Part shown: positions 49,610 to 60,987 of the stretch, piece after piece
How the letters are laid out: each line of letters opens with the position of its first letter
How positions within the stretch are numbered: position 1 is the first letter of the stretch
Source of the DNA: Pyxicephalus adspersus
Taxonomy: Eukaryota; Chordata; Amphibia; Anura; Pyxicephalidae
Direction of reading: 5' to 3'
DNA length: 64,000 nucleotides
Assembly: GCF_032062135.1 (NCBI RefSeq)
Contig: NC_092866.1
Span: 24,775,734 to 24,839,733 of the forward strand
Position numbers and translations under genes: made by a program
The notes under the pieces: generated by a model
Told to the model about the DNA's origin: nothing
Database searches by the model: none
Seen by the model: only the letters and a program-made list of their open reading frames with translations

Positions 49610-50110
49610 CCATAAATAGTCCTGCCAGTCAAAAGCATCCTCTGCATCAATAAATAACAATAACACCTGGTCGAGTGTATCCAGGTAATGATTCTAGTAG
49701 TAATATTACTTGCTTTCCTGGATGGTATAACCCTACTTGAACACCATGCATAGGTGTATATAGGAGGGGCAGTAAATAGGAGGTTAGGATCTTGGTAAAT
49801 ATTTTAAATCTTTATTTAGTGATGAGATCAGTCTATAGCTAGAACACACAGACGGGTCTTTGCCTTCTTTAGTGACAGCAAGTCTAAAAGAAATTGACCA
49901 CCCTCCCTTGAAAAGGTAAGGGCTAATTAAAGGGAGAGGAACAGGGTGTCTAGGAACCTCTTGTAATAACACAAGGAAAATCCATCAAGGCCAAGGGCTT
50001 TAACAGAGGATGTTATTTTTATCACTGTATTCTGTAGTTCTTTCAACATGATTGGGGATTTTAGAAATTCTCTATCCTGAGAGTTGAGATGGGTTGTTAC
50101 TGAGTGGCAT
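49610..50110 (-). pseudogene. L1-type reverse transcriptase remnant
   Basis: Minus strand, in order: FLKSPIMLKELQNTVIKITS, KALGLDGFSLCYYKRFL (about 50010), then LAVTKEGKDPSVCSSYRLIS and SLNKDLKYLP (about 49880-49790), GVQVGLYHPGKQ in shifted frame (about 49750) and DAEDAFDWQDYLW (about 49640). These equal the finger, palm and first-aspartate blocks of L1-clade reverse transcriptase. The YxDD block should come next and is not present. Frameshifts and stops interrupt it. Confidence 0.8.
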
Positions 50111-50639
50111 TAGTAGTTATAGCTTCTATTTTGGAAGACAAAGAGAACAAAGAAATACCCTGCTGAGTATTGGTAAGCTCCATATAAAAACTGCCAATGT
50201 ATTTGGTATAATGCAGCCTCTGATACGACAAATTTAATATGACTGAGACAAAATGTTAGCTACAGAAGCGAGCAAGTACATGCTTGATATATAAGATCAC
50301 TTGGTGCCCAAACAAGGGACATGAACAAATGTCTCACAAGAGGTATCCTTATGACGAAGAAGTTAAATCCTATGGAAGATGTAAAAAGATAAGCCTTAAG
50401 GCTCATTGGAGAAGAGGTCCGCAGAGAAAACTATAGATGAAGATGTTGCAGACAACTGACAATCCCCTCTATTAATGAATGAGGAGCAGTCCTGGAGTAC
50501 TCCGGAGGTGAGAATTCAAATGTGGATGACAGTAGGCCAACTTGACAGAGTCCTGTCACAAACAGATCTAATAAGATAAAGACAACCAAAAGGCAAGAGG
50601 TAAATAAGGTCCTTACATGTGTACTGACAGAGACATCAT

Positions 50640-51080
50640 TCAAGAAACTCCAATAGATATGAAACAAATCATAGTGCAGAAGTAAGAGTGCGTCTTGTGT
50701 CCTAGGAATTAGGTCTTTGGGGGATATCATAATTGTTTCCATGGCCTGGTAGAAATAAACATTGCATGCAAAATTGCAAGGGCCGGCAATGTCCATATCC
50801 TTAGGTCCCAATGCTCTGTAAACTCTGGCCAGATCAATATGCTTTTCCAAAAGGGGAGGTCCTTAGGCTCTATAAATTCAGGAAAACCCTACAATATGAT
50901 GACATTGCATCTATTCCTATTTTCAACATCATCCTTTTAATATATTAACTGATGAATTGGCACTGTGATCATTCAGCATATCAGCATGTTGTTAGATACA
51001 ACCTTTTATGTCTTATGTGATCTCTTCAATATCTTCTACTCTACTATCTTCCTCCAAGTCCCTTCTTAACTCGGCCATCT
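50640..51080 (-). pseudogene. L1-type ORF1 protein remnant
   Basis: Minus-strand frames give MAELRRDLEEDSRVEDIEEI (start of a coiled coil, about 51079), then VENRNRCNVIIL and GFPEFIEPKDLP (about 50930-50860), then DLARVYRALGPKD, followed by FACNVYFYQAMETIM (50840-50730). This is the order coiled coil, RRM-like N-x-R/I-x-G-x-P segment, and the 'RAHRALGP' region of L1 ORF1 proteins, which bind the element's RNA. A 139-codon frame (50850-50431) covers the last part. Stops and frameshifts break the rest. Confidence 0.7.
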
Positions 51081-51140
51081 CTGCACCATAAATGTGTTCC
51101 AAATGTTTCAAATATTTGGCATTGATATATGATTAAAGAT

Positions 51141-51730
51141 TATAGCCATCGTGAAAATAGACAGAAGACCGTAAGGGACTCCGAGAGTTAAAGAAAAACT
51201 TGTTGAAGCCATGCACATAGTGAGATCTAGGCTTTGTGCTCACACGCATGCCTGCCATGTCTTTTTCCAAGTGGCAAGAAGCAAGTGGTGCCATCTTGTG
51301 TATGCATCACTGTCAGGCCATTGGCCTTTGTGTTCTTGTTACTCTTACTTGCCCTTTAGAAGACATAATTCTAAGTGCTAGGAAAACAGGAGCTTTCAAA
51401 AGCACCTATTCAGGTATATTGCTCATTACTGTGGGTTCTCTGTTTCAGACCTGGATGAACCTTTGTACTCAGGACGTATACTCCATTATGGGGGCTGTAT
51501 GGATTGCGCTTTTGATTTTCTATTGAGTAATATTTATAAATTGGTAAGAATGCTTTTATAATAAACTAGCAGCTGATGAAGCAATTAATTGTATTTAAGA
51601 CAGGAATATCATTTACATTTCTAGAGATGGAGCCTACCAAAGCAAAATAAATGTTTTGCCAACATAACACATATTTCTAAAAAGATTTTCAGCTATATGT
51701 ACTAAACAGTTCTAAGCCTTAGGGCTCCCT
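51141..51730. other. non-coding stretch, possible 5' part of the L1-type element
   Basis: No coding motif is recognised upstream of the ORF1 start on the minus strand. A 96-codon + strand frame here has no family resemblance. Confidence 0.4.
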
Positions 51731-52237
51731 GTGACCCATGCAAATGAATGTGCCTTTAGGCTTAGTGCTGTTCAGACATGCCCCAGAAAAAGTGAAGATA
51801 TAGCAAAACTATTAGACATATACATGCCTTCAGCTTGTACCTGTGTCCCTGGAGCATCCCTGTCAGTGAAAGGTTTAAGGTGTTATGGGATGCTGCCTGG
51901 AAACAAGATACACTCCATCATTAATAGCCTGTTTGTGGAGGAAATAAACAATGCAATGGTATTTTATCTGAATACTGTGTTTACATTATTCATATGCAGC
52001 ACACATATTCAACTTAGTATTGAACTCTATACACAACTGTTACAAGCCAAAAAAAAAACTGAAATAACCAGAGGGAAACCAAACCATTCTGATTACAGCA
52101 TACAAACAAGTTGGAGTGTCTGCTACTCCATTCGTAGCTCTGTTAGAAAGAAAATTGCATTCATTACTTATATTCTGAGCGGTTTTAAGCAAAATAATAC
52201 AGCTCTAGCTAAAATTACAAACTGTACTAAATGTTGA
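51731..52237 (+). other. 168-codon open frame of unknown status
   Basis: This is the longest uninterrupted frame in the window outside the N gap and the dead retroelements. It starts MTHANECAF and ends ITNCTKC, has nine cysteines and one hydrophobic stretch (about residues 78-92). It resembles no family I know. Codon choice follows the local AT content, and no splice or promoter signals support it. A chance frame is the more likely reading. Confidence 0.15.
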
Positions 52238-53399
52238 GGATTTGGATATAGTGATGACATAGTTAGACAGCTGACGGTAGTTAAGCCTGCATATGTCATT
52301 ATTTATATAAATAAAAAATGTACATTTGTCTGAATTTAGTTCACGTAAGCCACGAGAAGTTAATATGGTCTTTACCTACATATGAAATCTCTATTTTTTT
52401 GTGCGTTCAGTCTTTACTTACATCACTGTTTTTTGTTTTTTTTTAACTACAATGACAATTCAACAACAAAATACATATCATGCATAGATCTATAATTTAT
52501 ATACATCCTAAATGCTAAAATAATAGCTATGTTCAAAGAAACATGATTGTCTGTATCCTTTTTGATACGTAATGGGTGGACCATAAGTGAAAAAACATGT
52601 TATAGGAGAGGATATAGATGAAGAGATCCTAGATTAGGATTATATCTTTTACCAGTTCTGCTCATCCCTATTGCAGTATTCCCTGTTTAGATTCAGGGAG
52701 TAATAGGGGCCAAAGACTAGGTTAATGTGTTCAAATATACGTCCTGCCAGTACCAGTGTTTGGAGCTTTTCCATAAGTCTTTGAGTGGGGTTATAAGGGA
52801 TTCAAAAATACCTTAAACCAGTGCTCATCTGTAATCTGCCAAAGTTGTGTATTTATTCCTCCTCATAAGGAAATATATCAGTCATCATCATGTCAAGTGG
52901 CATATACGTGATATATAAGACCTTTCTTACAGTAGGTTTGGTCTCTGTGTAATATTAGTTCTAACATCATAATTGAGGTTGAAGTATCTAAAGAACATAG
53001 ATTGCTGAATAAAATATATAATTTTTTGTATTTTTTAGCTTGCATTGTGATAAGCGATGAGGCCTGTCTATTTTTCCAAAATAATTCTGGCAAATCTTGA
53101 TATTTCATAAAGATGTAAAGCTACGGAAACCTTGAAAAGAGTTACTTTAGTAATTGTAAGAAATATATGTAAATGGAATTGAATGTTTCAATAAATACTA
53201 CTTTCAAGCAAACAGGCTTGCATTTTAGGTACACTGAGCATGGAGTCCAACAGGCATGCAACTGCAGGTATGTAACATTAATGTATCGTTAATGTATACT
53301 AATTGCAATGTAGACGTGCAGCTTAAGGATTTTATACATGACTGGTTTGAAATGGCTGACCTAGCAATAAATTTCACTCATCAACATATTAAGCAGTTT
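52238..53399. other. non-coding stretch, no gene seen
   Basis: AT-rich with T-runs around 52425-52443. No recognised feature. Confidence 0.5.
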
Positions 53400-53745
53400 C
53401 TACAAAAGACATACTATTTTAGAAAGCACTAATTAGGAAGAAGCAACTGGCATTCCAAATAGAATACTGTTCTCTTTCATCAACTTGTATTTTGTACAAA
53501 CTTTGCTTTAAGGGGGATAATTTGAACTTTATCTCCCAGCTTTCCCCACCTTAATTAACAAGTGCCAGTTCTCATCTTCATTATGCCAAAGAAAAGCAAT
53601 AACCACAATGTAGTTTGTATTGTACCCTTGGCCAAGCTATGCCGACACCCTGCGTTGCCCTAGTTTCTTCTGTTTGGCACCTTTTTTGTCTAAGTATAAT
53701 GTGTAATAGCATGAGACAAACGACTGGAGCAGATGAACACTGAAA
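53400..53745. other. candidate conserved non-coding element
   Basis: A high-complexity block containing AGCACTAATTAGGAAG, ACCTTAATTAACAAGTG, GATAATTTGAAC, CCTTGGCCAAGC and GACACCCTGCGTTGCC. Homeodomain-type cores and a near-palindromic NF1-like TTGGCCAAG word occur among non-repetitive sequence. Inference only. Confidence 0.35.
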
Positions 53746-54196
53746 AAAACATAATTTGCTGGACTGTCAACAAAAATATTTAATTTATGTACAAGATTAT
53801 GGAGCAATCATAGGTCGACCTTGTATCAAATATTTACTGTACAGTCTGAACATGAAATGTTCATGGGTTTTACCAACAGTAAAATAAAACCATACAAAAT
53901 AAGTAAAGCCGTGTACAGATAGCTTTTATTAGAGCAGTTTGTACAGTAAGTGTTTGCAATCCAATTGCAAAGCTTTCAGAATACTTTAAGAAGCATTTTT
54001 GTAGTCTTTAAAGCCACAATCAGTTCCACAATGGGGAATAAAAAAATACATCTAAATAGGAATGTTGGCTGTCACTTAAATAATTTGCTAACAACTTGTT
54101 TAAATTTTCAGCATGCCCAATATGTTTTTACAAAGACTTTCTAAAGCTTTTTGAAGTAAAATCCTGTTAAACACACTACTCCTTTACAAGCTTTAA
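53746..54196. other. non-coding stretch, no gene seen
   Basis: AT-rich, no recognised feature. Confidence 0.5.
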
Positions 54197-54527
54197 ACTA
54201 CGTAAACACGTCCAATGGTTCTCGACCGTTAATCGGCTCAGGGCCAATATCGGATGAGAATCTGGCGTGTGTACAGCGCCCGTCGACCATCATCCGAACA
54301 ACCGTCCTGGTGGTTCCACGGACGATGGACGACGAACTATCCTAATGCAAGGGAGGGGGGAGAGCGTGCAGCAGGGTGCCGCTCTGTTGCTCTCCCCCTC
54401 CCCTCTCCATAGAGCAGATCGGTGCTGTATGTACAGAACTCGTTCATGCATTGTGCAATCCTTAGTCATTGGAAAGGATCGTGAAAGATCCTTTCCAACG
54501 ACTATAGTTGCACGTGTGTATGCAGCT
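54197..54527 (-). mobile_element. TACACACG-type MITE, copy 2 (inverted)
   Basis: Opposite orientation to the 32422 copy: ATCGGATGAGAATCTGGCGT, then GTGTACAGCGC, GTCCTGGTGGTTCCACGGAC, CCCCTCCCCTCTCCATAGAG, GGTGCTGTATGTACAG, GGATCGTGAAAGATCCTTTC and GCACGTGTGTATGCAGC at the right end. No transposase. Confidence 0.8.
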
Positions 54528-56111
54528 ATAGGGCCTAGCAGTGCAGTAGAATCAGGTGATTATAATACAGATACTGTTATCTACAGTAGTCCTTGCACAG
54601 ATAAACACATACTTTATTCTCTGATCAATTTTCATTGTTTTGGTGTGCTGTAAGTACTGTGTTATCATGTTATTGTGTAAAAAGATTAGAACTGTTCTTG
54701 ACTTTTTACTGGTATCTGGGGCTTCATTAGAGAATTTTTCCTCACTTCCTTTGAAACTGAAAACGTTCTATCAGACAGGAACAGGGTAAAGTTCTATACC
54801 CAACACAAATAAATACTTTTTTTGGTACGAGAACTTCTGTGCATTTTTTATACCTGTATGTGTTCCCTTTGCAGTTTTATCCTCACTTGTCCTTACCTAT
54901 ATGGCCTGTATTACCTGTATGATAAAACATGGTTAGTTTAAAAGGAAATTACGGCCCTTCACCCTATAAGAGCCCGAGATTGCAGAAAAACATGACAGGA
55001 GTTTACGCTATCCAAAACTAGAACAAAAGTTTTAATGGCTTATTTACCATAGTTAAGCTAGCATTAGGTTAATACATGCCTTTTCTAACTCAACATTCAG
55101 TTTGGGGAAGTCTGTTTATTTAAATTGGCCACAAATGCTCGAGACCTTGCCTAAAACTAGACATAGTCCAGTATATAGAAAAGCGCTTAAAAAAGTATCA
55201 TAGTGTATTACCATGCATTGGAAAGTACTGCATTGCAGGTGCATGGGTAAGCTGCATTGAAGTGTCATCAAGGAAGGATCACTGTACATTATTATATATA
55301 AGGCATGTTACTATATTCCAATGATGTGAGTCCAGCCTAATTTACGATTTAACTTTCTCATCCTATACTACATTTCTTTAAACAACAGGTAAGTATAAGT
55401 TAGGATAAAAAAAAAAGATTGTTATTTTTCTCTTTCTTTTACTACTTGGTGACTCAATGATCTTGCACATGTAAAACCAGGTGTCCCAAAATGTCACTGG
55501 CTACAAAATTGTGTTCAGTCAGTAACTGGTCAAATAAACAATAGATATGCTTGTGTAATAAATAGAACATTCAAATAAACGTATATATAATTAAATATAA
55601 AAAATAAATTTATAAAACTTACAGCCTCAAAGCCTGTTCTTTTAGAAACACCTGCATACTTCAATCCTATCAACTTTCCTTGATGCTAAGTTCAGAATAG
55701 CATTTGAAACACATGCGTTCGGGTGTTTATTGCTCTCAGTGACCTACTGGCAATTGCCTGGAGCCTGGGAGCCGTACCATAGGTGGTAACCACTTTATTT
55801 TTTGTTTTTTTTTTGTTTTTTTGTAAGATGTACATCTTGTAAGAGTAGTAGCTGCCACAATGGACAATCAAGAATGAACAAGCAATTACTTAGATATCAG
55901 ACCACTAGTTTAGACTACACAATTGCAGTTTTTGGGATATAGCCTAAATGATATTAAAACAGCCTCAGTGGACATCCCAGATATTTTTTCAAGATTCTGT
56001 TTATGGCTGTGGATGGGCATCTCAACATGGTGAAGCTACTTGAAAAAAGAAATGATTGTGGTTAGTAAACTGGTTCTGATTGGCAAAGTAGTTGGAATGA
56101 CATTACAGCTA
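54528..56111. other. non-coding stretch, no gene seen
   Basis: AT-rich with T/G runs at 55800-55823. No recognised feature. Confidence 0.5.
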
Positions 56112-56402
56112 AGGCTGAGTACACACGTTCAATTATTGTCGTTGGATAGGATCTTTCACAATCCTTTCCAACAACAAAAACTGAACGATGCGTGAACGAG
56201 CTGTGTACATACAGCAGCATTCTGCTCTATGGAGAGGGGAGTGCGCTCCCTCCCCTTCACTTCCATTACATTCGTTTGTCTTCTGTGGATCCACCAAGAT
56301 GGATCCATGGGCGACAAGCGCTGTACACACGCCAGATTCTCGTCCGATATCAGCGATATGAGGCGATTATCGGAGGAGAATCATCTGACGTGTATGTAGC
56401 CT
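56112..56402 (+). mobile_element. TACACACG-type MITE, copy 3
   Basis: Starts AGGCTGAGTACACACGTTCA and ends ATCTGACGTGTATGTAGCCT. Interior words in family order: ATCCTTTCCAACAACAAAAA, CTGTGTACATACAGCAGC, CTCTATGGAGAGGGGA, AGATGGATCCATGGGCGACA, GCTGTACACACGCCAGATTC. The shortest of the four copies, with a small deletion in the middle. Confidence 0.85.
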
Positions 56403-57753
56403 AAGAGCATAAAGGAGTGGTGCTCTGAGCCATCTGTTAGTGAAAGCTACCACATGTTGACTGCAGAATATAGGTTGCTTTCTAATATCTTAGTTTAGCT
56501 TTCCTTTCAGGGGTATTCAAAGTTCTCACATTGTGCCATTATTGAGAGTCCAATAGTGTGGCTACCCAGTAATAATTCCTCTGTTTAATATTGATGATAC
56601 GCTTATCACTCTGCAAACAAGCAAGAATATAGTCTGGGTCAGACTATATGAATTAGGAAGGTGAAATTCCATTGCATGGGAAAGTTGAAGCTTGGAAAAA
56701 AGGAAGCTCATTTTGTGTTTACAAGATAGGATAAGGTTTTTACTATCATAATATCCGCTTAATGGAGTGCCTGTTTTCCTGATATTTGTTTTATCTAAGT
56801 GAGAAAGTTTAAAATAATATATGCAACACAAATTATTCATCCAAACAGATGACTTATTGAAAGTGGGTAATCATAGGAAGAGTTATTTCTTATAATTACC
56901 CATTTTATTGTAAAGATAATACTGTAAGATAAAGAGATAATACTGTCCCCTCTTATGGCCTCCATACCATTGTATTAAAGTCTGATTTCTAAAAACCATG
57001 TATTTGTCTATTCCCATATTCACAAGTGGTCAAGGCCTCTGATGTACAAACAAATGTTTAAAAATAATTCCTTTAGTCAACACTTACCTTTGGCATTGTT
57101 TTCAGAAATATGCAGAGAGATAAAAAGGCTTGGTTGTTGAGTCTCTACCAAAAGAATTATTTTTAATACCGGTAACAGCGTTGTTTAGCCTGCTTAGGTT
57201 GCAATTTTTGTCAAAAGAAGTTTGTGTGAAAAAGTTAAAGAAGCAGATTATGTGGGGATTTTGTCAAACATGAGACACCACTGGCCACCAGTGCAAATTG
57301 GACTTTTATTAGAAGTCCTCTGAGCCAAAAAAATATGAAAACTGTGCAGCTTCACAAATGCCTACTAAAGATCATTTGCAGACATCCCTCTGAACAAACC
57401 ATTAAATTAGCATACCTTATTATACATATTTTTTAATTTGCCTATGTGTAGGGTGGACATTTACTAGTATATCATTTAGCCTAAATGAATAGCAGAGTAA
57501 ATTTTGATTGTTTTTAGGGGGTTAAATATACCTTCAGAAAACCATTTTCTTACTGGAACAAAGCATTTTAAATTCATTTCTTTGTTTTCCCCTATTGTCA
57601 CACTTCATATTTTGTATCCTTGTAATCATAGCACATTTAAAAAAGGTGAGTTTATTAGCATTAGGCAGAATACAACTCAGGCTAGGGCAATATAGACTAA
57701 AGATCATGTTTTGTTCAAGACTCCTTTTCTTCTTGTACCACATATAAATCACA
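56403..57753. other. non-coding stretch, no gene seen
   Basis: AT-rich. No coding family or repeat recognised. Confidence 0.5.
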
Positions 57754-58016
57754 TACAATCATAAGGAAAAGTAAGTACACCATTGTTTAATTCTAGGGTT
57801 TTGCATTTAAGGAAAAAATAAAAAATCTTCTGGTCTTTAGCAGATTTTAAAATTATGTTAATACAACCTTAGATAAAAAAAAATGTGTGAGGTTTTGCAT
57901 TGTGTCTTTTTTTATTTATACCATATTATATTACTTTTAACAAAGACTGAGTCAATATCCAATAGTAGTGTGAAAGATTAAGTACACCCTTACTACTCCT
58001 GTAGAAATAGAAGGTA

Positions 58017-58509
58017 AATACTGAATTTTTTGCACTATAAGAAGCACCTAACCATAAGACGCACCTAGGTTTAGAGGAGGAAAACAAAAAAAAAATATTA
58101 GGAACCAGTTCTATAGTATGCAGTTCTCTACCTTCCTACATGGAGCATGTTCTATCATTACGGCCCCCACCTGCGTAGGCATTGCCTGCTGTCCCTTTGT
58201 ACCGGGAAGCCCCATTAATGTCTCCTCTCCCCTCCATGACACATTTGTCTGTGAGCGGTGGCTGGGCTCTGTGTTGCTGCTGAATTACGTTAGAAGGACA
58301 GAGCCGGCCGCTCACACGCATTCACATGTGGTGCAGCTGTAACCTCTGCCACCCGACCTTCCGGAGCGTGAACTCCTCTGAAAGCGACCACTGAAGGTAC
58401 TGCAGTCGGGGCTGGCTGTGCGGCAATATTCGCTCCATAAGACACACAGACATTTCCCCCCTACTTTTGGGGGAAGAAAGTGTGTCTTATGGAGCGAAAA
58501 ATACTGTAG
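58017..58509 (+). mobile_element. MITE with ATAAGACGCACC termini, nested in the Tc1 element
   Basis: Left end TACTGAATTTTTTGCACTAT then AAGAAGCACC, right end GTGTGTCTTATGGAGCGAAA then AATACTGTA; read inverted, the right end is TACAGTATTTTTCGCTCCAT, so the termini match. The ATAAGACGCACC motif recurs inside the left end. The interior is GC-rich (GGACAGAGCCGGCCGCTCAC). It interrupts the Tc1 sequence after AGGTAAA, so it inserted later. Confidence 0.8.
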
Positions 58510-58591
58510 TTTATTAATTAACCATCAGCTACTTTGATCACCTCTATAAAAGCAGAAGTTTACTGATTGGGAGCATTGAGGTGTGTGTTAA

Positions 58592-58995
58592 CATATTGCC
58601 AAGGAGGAAATACATCAGCAATGATCTCGGAAGACCTTACTTCTTACTTCTGCCCATCAATCTGGTCATCAATCTGAGTTGGCAGTCTTCCTAGGAGTAG
58701 AAATACCAGCAATTCCTCCCTTAGTTTTAAAAAAAAAGGAAAGTTTAAAAAAACGAAAGAATCAAGGTGTTTTGATAGTCTAGTCAAAATCCAGACTTCC
58801 ACCAAAATAAAATGCTGTGGCAAGACCTTAAAAGAGCTGAACATAAATTAATGCCTGAAAACATCAATGAACTAAAGAAATGATGTGAAAAATGGGCAAA
58901 ACTTCCTCCATAATGACATAAAAGACTGATAAACGGATAAAGTGAATGATTGCCACTAAAGGTGATTCTACAAGCTACTGAATCAAAGGTTGTAC
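58592..58995 (+). pseudogene. Tc1 transposase remnant
   Basis: The N-terminal start is seen as PRRKYISNDL (about 58600) and the start of the helix-turn-helix as PINL (about 58655). A short fragment corresponding to LPRSGRP follows in broken form near 58685. The sequence then jumps to the C-terminus: SPDFHQNKMLWQDLKRAEHK, then LMPENINELKK (58785-58880), the region around the last part of the DDE domain. The two leading catalytic aspartates are in the deleted part. No protein can be made. Confidence 0.8.
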
Positions 58996-59179
58996 TTAAT
59001 TCTTCACACATTATTTCTCCATTTTGGCTTCATTCGTTAATTAAATAATGACACAGTGGAATCTATTGTGTGTTGATTTACACCTGTGATTAGATTTAAC
59101 ATTTTAATAACTCGCAGAAGATCGGATACATAGTACCTTCAAATTAAAACCAGTGTTCTTTCTTTTTTACATGACTGTA

Positions 59180-59333
59180 TTTGTTTTTTATGCAAGCAAT
59201 AAAATCTGTTGTTTGATATGACAATGATATTATGCACCAGTCATATTATTATTGTTCTGTGAAAACTGAAAGCTTATGTAAATGGTTTGGACAAATATGT
59301 TTTGCTACAGGTAGGGTGGACTTAGGCTGTGTA
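59180..59333. other. spacer between Tc1 element and MITE copy 4
   Basis: Short AT-rich spacer without features. Confidence 0.6.
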
Positions 59334-59645
59334 CACACGTTAGATTTTTGTCATGGGAAATGATCTTTCACAATCCTTTCCAATGACAAAACCCTGAAAG
59401 ATGCATGAACGAGCATTGTACATACAGCGCCAATCTGCTCTATGGTGAGGGGTTGAACGACAGAGCGGCACCCTGCTGTGCTCTCTCCCTTTCACTTGTA
59501 TCAGAGTCGTTTGTCATTCGTGGATCTGCCAGGACGGATCCATGAACGATGTTGGATGAGCGCTGTACACATCCTAGAATCTTGTCCGTTACTAGCCCTG
59601 AAACGATCATCGGACGAGAGTCATCTGACGTGTGTATGTAGCCCT
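59334..59645 (+). mobile_element. TACACACG-type MITE, copy 4
   Basis: Starts AGGCTGTGTACACACGTTAG and ends TCTGACGTGTGTATGTAGCC. Interior words in family order: ATCTTTCACAATCCTTTCCA, TTGTACATACAGCGCC, CTCTATGGTGAGGGG, CCAGGACGGATCCATGAACG, GCTGTACACATCC, CATCGGACGAGAGTC. Confidence 0.85.
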
Positions 59646-60159
59646 AGCCTAGCACAGGGCACATTTCTTGGTTGTTAAATATATTGACATCAATTATCAT
59701 GGGATATTTTGCTTGGCAAAAACACAGCTAAAATCATCCTTTTGGTATTTCTGTATTTTTTAGCCTTCTTGATCATGAATGCTGGTTTTCATCAGTCGAC
59801 TGATGCCTAGGTTCAAAGAAGGTACAGTTCTTCCATGGTCATTGAGCATGGATCGGCCCAAGCTGCAAAACTGTGCCGTGGTAGTTAATCTGGAAAGCTC
59901 AAAATGTTTTTTTTTTTTCAGTATGAGAGGCTTCTTTGCCCTCATGTTGTATGTATGGGTCATAAGAGCCTTCCCTTACACACAAAATATGGAATTTGCC
60001 AGTGTTGATCTCACTTCTTTTGTTCTTTGTTTCTGAGGAAAACTCACTTTCATGTTGACTAGTAAGAACTTCCAATCATTGTTTTCCAGTTAAATTACAT
60101 GATTTTTTATCTCAGCTTGAAAACATGAAAGAACTAGCTGTCCTTCCTTGACCTGTGCC
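59646..60159. other. non-coding stretch, no gene seen
   Basis: No recognised feature; moderate complexity around 59770-59900. Confidence 0.5.
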
Positions 60160-60465
60160 TTGAGCTATTGCATGCTTTCTGTTACAGAGCTGGGCCGAAC
60201 AGCAAGGGGAAGAACAGGTCTACAGGGTTTAGACTTTGTCTTCTGTTTCCGATCACACTGAGAGCTTGTCACAACTCATTATGAGAGCTGGGCAAGATCG
60301 GGCTAAAACCCAGACCAGACGATTAATGCAATCCCAATGCTTCCTTCGTGTAACTCATTAGGTTAGTATTGACAGTAAATGTGTATGACTCTGGCTCAAT
60401 GTCGTGTCTCTTGCGTGTACCATTAGCAAAGGGGCTGTGAACTCAGAGTATTGTTTTACCTTGTA
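60160..60465. other. candidate conserved non-coding element
   Basis: High-complexity, GC-richer block with GAGCTGGGCCGAACAGCA, GAGAGCTGGGCAAGATCGGG, CCAGACGATTAATGCAATCC and GTCTCTTGCGTGTACC, without simple repeats and set between AT-rich flanks. Inference from composition only. Confidence 0.35.
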
Positions 60466-60929
60466 TGTGCTAAATAGGTTCATATGCATTGACATTTTTC
60501 TGCCCAGAGCACATAGCATATTTGCAAGAAGGTTAATATATTTCAGTTCCTGAAATGTAACTAGAACAATTAGAAATTTACTGGCTATTAAATTGTTAAC
60601 TAATGCTGACCTAAAACATTTCAGTTTTTTGCAGTTTTTATCATTTCTAACCAGCTTTCAAATGCAAAAACAATTGAATTATTCAAGACAATCTACCACA
60701 ATGCCAAATAAATAACAGTATATAACCATATATTTTTAATATTATTTAAAGCTGGCATATGGATGGCCAGTTTGGATACATTTTAAGATTTACTTTTTCT
60801 ATAACTTGAGGAATTTCATTTTTATCTGTTAGAACTTGGGTTTGAGAATAATATGCTAAACTGATTTACTTTTTATGTGCTAATTATTGTAAAATGGTTA
60901 GTTCAGAAAAAAAATGTATAACAATGTAT

Positions 60930-60987
60930 ACATAATTAATCAGGTTAAAAAAGACATAAGTCCATCAAGTTCTGGGGAAATAAATTT
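60930..60987 (-). repeat. CR1-type LINE 3' tail fragment, interrupted
   Basis: CAGGTTAAAAAAGACATAAG, TCCATCAAGTTC and GGGGAAATAAA match the inverted common tail at 44590-44640. It is cut off where the next MITE begins at 60988. Confidence 0.65.

Larger units (their letters stand above)
49600..51140 (-). mobile_element. L1/Tx1-type LINE, decayed
   Basis: On the minus strand, an ORF1-like region (about 51080-50700) is followed, after a stretch with no recognisable domain, by an ORF2 reverse transcriptase portion (about 50110-49610). The endonuclease is missing and so is everything downstream of the first catalytic box. This is an L1-clade element, different from the CR1-type copies. Boundaries are approximate, and no 3' tail is seen. 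Confidence 0.75.
57754..59179 (+). mobile_element. Tc1-type transposon, internally deleted, with nested insertion
   Basis: The ends are long inverted repeats of the kind found in IR/DR Tc1 elements. The left end carries TACAATCATAAGGAAAAGTA and AGTACACC; the right end closes TTACATGACTGTA. A repeated AAGTACACC word occurs at the inner end of the left arm (about 57981). Between them are broken transposase fragments. Subtracting the nested MITE (58017-58509) leaves about 930 bases, well short of the usual 1.6 kb, so much of the transposase gene is deleted. Confidence 0.85.

Noticed and set aside
54267..54653. 128-codon frame in a GC-rich block
   Set aside because: It lies inside a TACACACG-type MITE; the corresponding frames in other copies are not conserved.
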